The notes under the pieces were generated by a model that was given only the letters and a program-made list of their open reading frames with translations, searched no databases and had not been told where the DNA came from. From DATCSE01 sp036568605 (GTDB taxonomy: Bacteria; Pseudomonadota; Gammaproteobacteria; Burkholderiales; Burkholderiaceae_C): 8,043 nt of DNA. The translations under genes and the position numbers were made by a program. Shown here one piece after another: positions 5,635-8,043 of the stretch. The DNA lies in assembly GCA_036568605.1 (NCBI GenBank), contig DATCSE010000173.1:1-8043 (forward strand), read 5' to 3'. The stretch's first letter is position 1, and every line of letters starts with the position of its first letter.

Positions 5635-6990
5635 TCAGGTGACGCGCGGGAACGCCACGCGAACCTCGATGCCCTTGCCGCCGATCCCGGCGTGCAAACT
5701 CACGTCGGCGCCGTGCCGCTCGGCGATCGCCTTGACGATGGCCAGGCCCAGTCCGCTGCCGGATTCGCCGCTCGCGATCGCGTCGGCACTGCGGTAGAAA
5801 CGATCGAAGATGCGCTCGCGCTCGCCCGGTGCGATGCCCGGTCCATCGTCGGCAACCGCGAGGCTGGGCACGCCGTCGTCGAGTCGGGCGGCCACGTCGA
5901 CCGTCCCGCCCGCCGGCGTGTAGCGCAGCGCGTTCTCGATCAGGTTGTCCAGCAGCATCTCGAGCTGGGTCGGATCGCCGGGCGTGCGGACGCCGTCGCG
6001 TGTCACCGCGCCGAGGTCGATGCCGCGCCTTTCGGCCTCGGGCGTCCAGCGGGCGACGGCATCGCGCGCCAGTTCGCCCAGGTCGACGGGCCGCGTCGCG
6101 ATCGCAGCAGCGGCTGCCCCGCCGTCTCCGGTCGCACGCGAGAGTGCCAAGAGTTGCTCGATCAGCCGGCTGATGCGCGCGATGCCCGCCTCGAGCTCAG
6201 CGGCGGCCCGGCGCCGTTCGACCGCCTCTTCGCTGCGCGCCAGCAGCTGGGCCTGCAGCCGCAGCGCCGTCACGGGCGACCGCAACTCATGGGCCGCGTT
6301 GGCGATGAACTCGCGCTGCCGGCGCACCGCGAGCTCGAGCCGGCGCAACAGGTCGTTCAACGTGCCCGCCACCGGCAGCAGCTCGGTCGGCACGCCCTCC
6401 AGCGGCAGCGGCTCGAGCGAGTCGATGTCGCGCCGCGCGAGGGCTCGCTCCGCGGCGACTAGCGGCTTGAGACCATGCCGCAGCGCGCCGAACAGCAAGG
6501 CCGCCATCACGAGGACCATCCCAGTCAGCGGGATCAGCAGCTGCGACGCCGATTCGATCGCCATGTCGCGCCGCACCGCCGCCGGTTGCGCCACCTGCAC
6601 GACGCGGTCGCTCTGCGCGACGGTGTAGACGTGCCAGGCCGTCGAATCGACCTGCTGGACCGACAGGCCGGCAATGGGCGCGAAGACCAGCGTCATCTCG
6701 GGCTGCGACGTGAACAGCAAGGTGCCGTCCCGCCGCCGCGCCAGTGCGATCAGCTTCGATTCGGTGTCGTCGATCGGCAGGACCAGCGGCGCACCGCCTC
6801 CGCTGATCGCGCCGCGCAGGTCCTTGTCGGCGAGCAGCAGCGCGGTCTGCTGCAGGCTGTCGTTCATGACCTGATCGACCTCGGTCAGGATCAACCAGTA
6901 CGCGGCCAGCGCGAGCAGCGGTGCGCCCAGGCACAGCACGCCCAGCACGAAGAAGCGCAGCTGGCGCCGGATCGACGGGTGGCGTGTCAT
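5635..6990 (-). CDS. two-component sensor histidine kinase, QseC/PmrB/TctE-like
   Basis: This 451-residue inner-membrane kinase phosphorylates the response regulator encoded just upstream. TM1 is about 12-35; residues 36-150 form a periplasmic domain like 2CSK_N, with the typical DQVMNDSLQQTALLLADKDL after TM1. TM2 is about 150-170, followed by a HAMP-like linker. The dimerisation H-box FIANAAHELRSPVTALRLQ holds the phospho-acceptor His234. The ATPase domain shows the N-box LLDNLIENALRYTPAGG (346-362; Asn349 and Asn353), the G1 box DDGPGI (381-386), the F box FDRFYR (395-400) and the G2 box GSGLGLAI (411-418). All catalytic motifs are intact and length is normal. Its ATG overlaps the stop of the regulator gene as ATGA, so translation is probably coupled. 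The periplasmic part has no cluster of acidic residues of the metal-sensing ExxE type that I can point to, so the signal is unknown. The C-terminus converges on the BrkB-family gene. Confidence 0.95.
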   Translation of the reverse strand: MTRHPSIRRQLRFFVLGVLCLGAPLLALAAYWLILTEVDQVMNDSLQQTALLLADKDLRGAISGGGAPLVLPIDDTESKLIALARRRDGTLLFTSQPEMTLVFAPIAGLSVQQVDSTAWHVYTVAQSDRVVQVAQPAAVRRDMAIESASQLLIPLTGMVLVMAALLFGALRHGLKPLVAAERALARRDIDSLEPLPLEGVPTELLPVAGTLNDLLRRLELAVRRQREFIANAAHELRSPVTALRLQAQLLARSEEAVERRRAAAELEAGIARISRLIEQLLALSRATGDGGAAAAAIATRPVDLGELARDAVARWTPEAERRGIDLGAVTRDGVRTPGDPTQLEMLLDNLIENALRYTPAGGTVDVAARLDDGVPSLAVADDGPGIAPGERERIFDRFYRSADAIASGESGSGLGLAIVKAIAERHGADVSLHAGIGGKGIEVRVAFPRVT

Positions 6991-7643
6991 GCGTCGATGC
7001 GATAACCCACGCCGCGCACGTTCTTGATCAGTTCAGGCCCCAGCTTGCGCCGCAGGTTGTGCAGATGCACCTCGACGGCGTTGCTGCCGATTTCATCGGC
7101 CCAGCCGTAGACCGCCTCCTCCAGGCGTTCACGCGACAGGACCACGCCGGGCTTGCGCATCAGCGCTTCGAGGATCGCGAACTCCTTGGCCGTCAGCGCC
7201 ACCGGCTCCGCGTTGTGCGTGACGGTCCGGCGCTGCGGGTCCAGCACCAGCGGGCCCGCCACCCACTGGCTGGTCACCGCGCCGCTGCGCCGGCGCAGCA
7301 GTGCCCTCACGCGGGCGAGCAGCTCGTCCAGATCGAACGGCTTGAGCAGGTAGTCGTCGGCGCCGGCATTCAGTCCCGCGACCCGGTCCGCGACTTCGTC
7401 GCGAGCGCTGACGATCAGCACGGCGACATCGTTCTGGCGCGCGCGGATGTTGCGCAGCATGTCCAGGCCGTTCATGCGCGGCAGGCCGATGTCCAGGACC
7501 ACGAGCTCGTGTTCGCCTTTGGTCAGCGCCGCCAGCCCGCTCGCGCCGTCGCCGACCCAGTCGACCGACAGTCCCGCCTGGCCCAATCCATGCGTGATCG
7601 CGCGGCCGATCATCGGGTCGTCTTCGACCAGTAGAACCTGCAT
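6987..7643 (-). CDS. OmpR/PhoB-family response regulator, QseB/PmrA-like
   Basis: This is a 218-residue DNA-binding response regulator. The receiver domain (1-116) has the acidic pair Asp8-Asp9 in LLVEDD, the phospho-acceptor Asp51 in LVVLDIGLPRMNGLD, Ser79 in VSARD and Lys101 in LLKPFDLDELLARV. The winged-helix Trans_reg_C domain (about 124-218) shows LTAKEFAILEALMRKPG, LSRERLEEAVYG, the recognition-helix segment NAVEVHLHNLRRKLG and the closing NVRGVGYRI. Sequence style is that of the QseB/PmrA/TctD branch. The start was placed at ATG 7643 (MQVLLVEDD), where family members normally begin; an in-frame ATG at 7664 would add MRAYDSP. Neither has a good Shine-Dalgarno site. It is the first gene of the regulator-kinase operon. 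A CTTAAG-N5-CTTAAG repeat 63 bp upstream of the start is its probable own binding site. Confidence 0.96.
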   Translation of the reverse strand: MQVLLVEDDPMIGRAITHGLGQAGLSVDWVGDGASGLAALTKGEHELVVLDIGLPRMNGLDMLRNIRARQNDVAVLIVSARDEVADRVAGLNAGADDYLLKPFDLDELLARVRALLRRRSGAVTSQWVAGPLVLDPQRRTVTHNAEPVALTAKEFAILEALMRKPGVVLSRERLEEAVYGWADEIGSNAVEVHLHNLRRKLGPELIKNVRGVGYRIDA

Positions 7644-7905
7644 TGGCGAATCGTACGCGCGCATGCCGGCACCGCAGACATGGGTTCCCGAGCCGCGCTG
7701 GATGGCTTAAGCGATTCTTAAGGGGCGTCGCCGCAGGATGGATTCGATGTTGCTGCGACCCCTGTCGCGGCGTGACAAGCCCGCATGGGCAACCGATGTC
7801 TTCGACGAGATGCGTACACGGGATTTCGCACTGATCTATCGCCACGGAAAATCCGGCCTGCCCGACCGCGGCCACGACGACGCGCGCGGCCACGAATCCA
7901 GCACC
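7644..7905. other. divergent intergenic region
   Basis: This 262-bp gap separates the response regulator gene from the right-edge ORF. It is less GC-rich than its flanks in the first half and contains the CTTAAG direct repeat (7706-7722). An 11-bp direct repeat, CGCGGCCACGA, occurs at 7867-7877 and 7885-7895. I could not identify a convincing -35/-10 pair on either strand. A frame is open through it from ATG 7738, but its third-position GC is clearly lower than in the gene beyond 7906, so I treat it as non-coding. Confidence 0.6.
7706..7722. promoter_or_regulatory. PmrA/QseB-type operator, CTTAAG direct repeat
   Basis: CTTAAG-CGATT-CTTAAG is a perfect repeat with 11-bp period. It equals the known consensus for QseB and PmrA regulators (YTTAAK-N5-YTTAAK, or CTTAA-N6-CTTAA). 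It lies 63 bp upstream of the start of a regulator from exactly this branch, so autoregulation is the simplest reading. Because CTTAAG is its own reverse complement, the site reads the same on both strands and could serve the divergent gene as well. TTAA is rare in this GC-rich window and I saw no other CTTAAG. Confidence 0.82.
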
Positions 7906-8043
7906 GTGACAAAACCGAAGATCGCCATCGCGATGTATGGCATTCCGCGCGGCTCGGCGATCACGCTGCCCTCGCTGCAGCGGCACTTCATCGAGCCGGC
8001 GCAGCAGCTCGGCGAGTGCCGCGTCTTCTACCACCTGTACCGC
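7906..8043 (+). CDS. unrecognised protein, N-terminal 46 residues (cut by window edge)
   Basis: The frame is open to the window end. From GTG 7906 the protein begins MTKPKIAIAMYGIPRGSAIT and continues LPSLQRHFIEPAQQLGECRVFYHLYR. The opening KIAIAMYG is a short hydrophobic beta strand followed by a Gly-Pro-Arg-Gly-Ser loop, then a helix and a second strand (CRVFYHLYR). This looks like the start of an alpha/beta Rossmann-like fold such as seen in nucleotide-sugar-using enzymes, but I do not recognise the family and the assignment is a guess. GC bias at third positions is high from 7906 on and lower before it, which is why this start was preferred over ATG 7738, ATG 7747 or ATG 7933. No Shine-Dalgarno supports GTG 7906. 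It diverges from the two-component operon and shares its upstream region. Confidence 0.55.
   Translation, partial: MTKPKIAIAMYGIPRGSAITLPSLQRHFIEPAQQLGECRVFYHLYR

Noticed and set aside
7644..7664. Seven-residue N-terminal extension of the response regulator (ATG 7664)
   Set aside because: Family members start directly at the MxxLLVEDD strand, and no ribosome binding site favours the upstream ATG.
7738..7905. Earlier start (ATG 7738 or 7747) for the right-edge ORF, with an AGGA nearby
   Set aside because: Third-position GC in this stretch is well below that of the genes here, and the translated segment has no visible structure. It is kept as an alternative, not as the call.
7129..8034. Minus-strand frame of 301 codons over the regulator gene and the divergent region
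   Set aside because: It is a frame-shifted shadow of the response regulator with Arg/Gly/Ala-rich translation; the regulator itself is unmistakable.

Overview
The window is about 70% G+C bacterial chromosome with strongly GC-biased third codon positions. The gene families (a QseBC/PmrAB-type two-component pair, a 7TMR-DISM diguanylate cyclase, a YihY/BrkB protein) and the composition suggest a betaproteobacterium, most likely Burkholderiales. That placement is inference. Every recognisable gene has ordinary housekeeping or accessory character. I see no transposase, phage gene, CRISPR array, rRNA or tRNA.

Layout from left to right. (1) The 3' end of an alpha/beta hydrolase of the haloalkane dehalogenase/epoxide hydrolase type runs into the window. 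After a 39-bp gap it is followed on the same strand by a second, secreted alpha/beta hydrolase with an intact Ser-Asp-His triad (623-1411). (2) A Gfo/Idh/MocA-type NAD(P)-dependent oxidoreductase lies convergent to them on the minus strand (1431-2432), with a clear ribosome binding site that fixes its start. (3) A 188-bp divergent intergenic region carries a striking perfect 22-bp inverted repeat (2549-2598), which ends 22 bp before the start codon of a membrane diguanylate cyclase (2621-4321). (4) A small predicted membrane protein (minus, 4331-4627) and a compact YihY/BrkB-family membrane protein (plus, GTG start at 4741) diverge from one another. (5) A two-component system on the minus strand is transcribed from 7643 down to 5635. 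The response regulator comes first and its stop codon overlaps the sensor kinase start as ATGA. (6) A 262-bp divergent intergenic region contains a perfect CTTAAG-N5-CTTAAG direct repeat, the classical PmrA/QseB-type operator. Beyond it an unrecognised gene starts near 7906 and runs off the right edge.

How the genes work together: the response regulator and kinase form a phosphorelay that probably controls its own promoter through the CTTAAG repeat, and may also control the divergent right-edge gene. The diguanylate cyclase would convert a periplasmic or membrane signal into c-di-GMP and has an intact inhibitory I-site. The two hydrolases may form one transcription unit. The rest look like independently transcribed neighbours. 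The two observations most worth checking are the 22-bp inverted repeat, which is about 50% G+C in a 70% background, and the two-component operator with the unknown gene opposite it.
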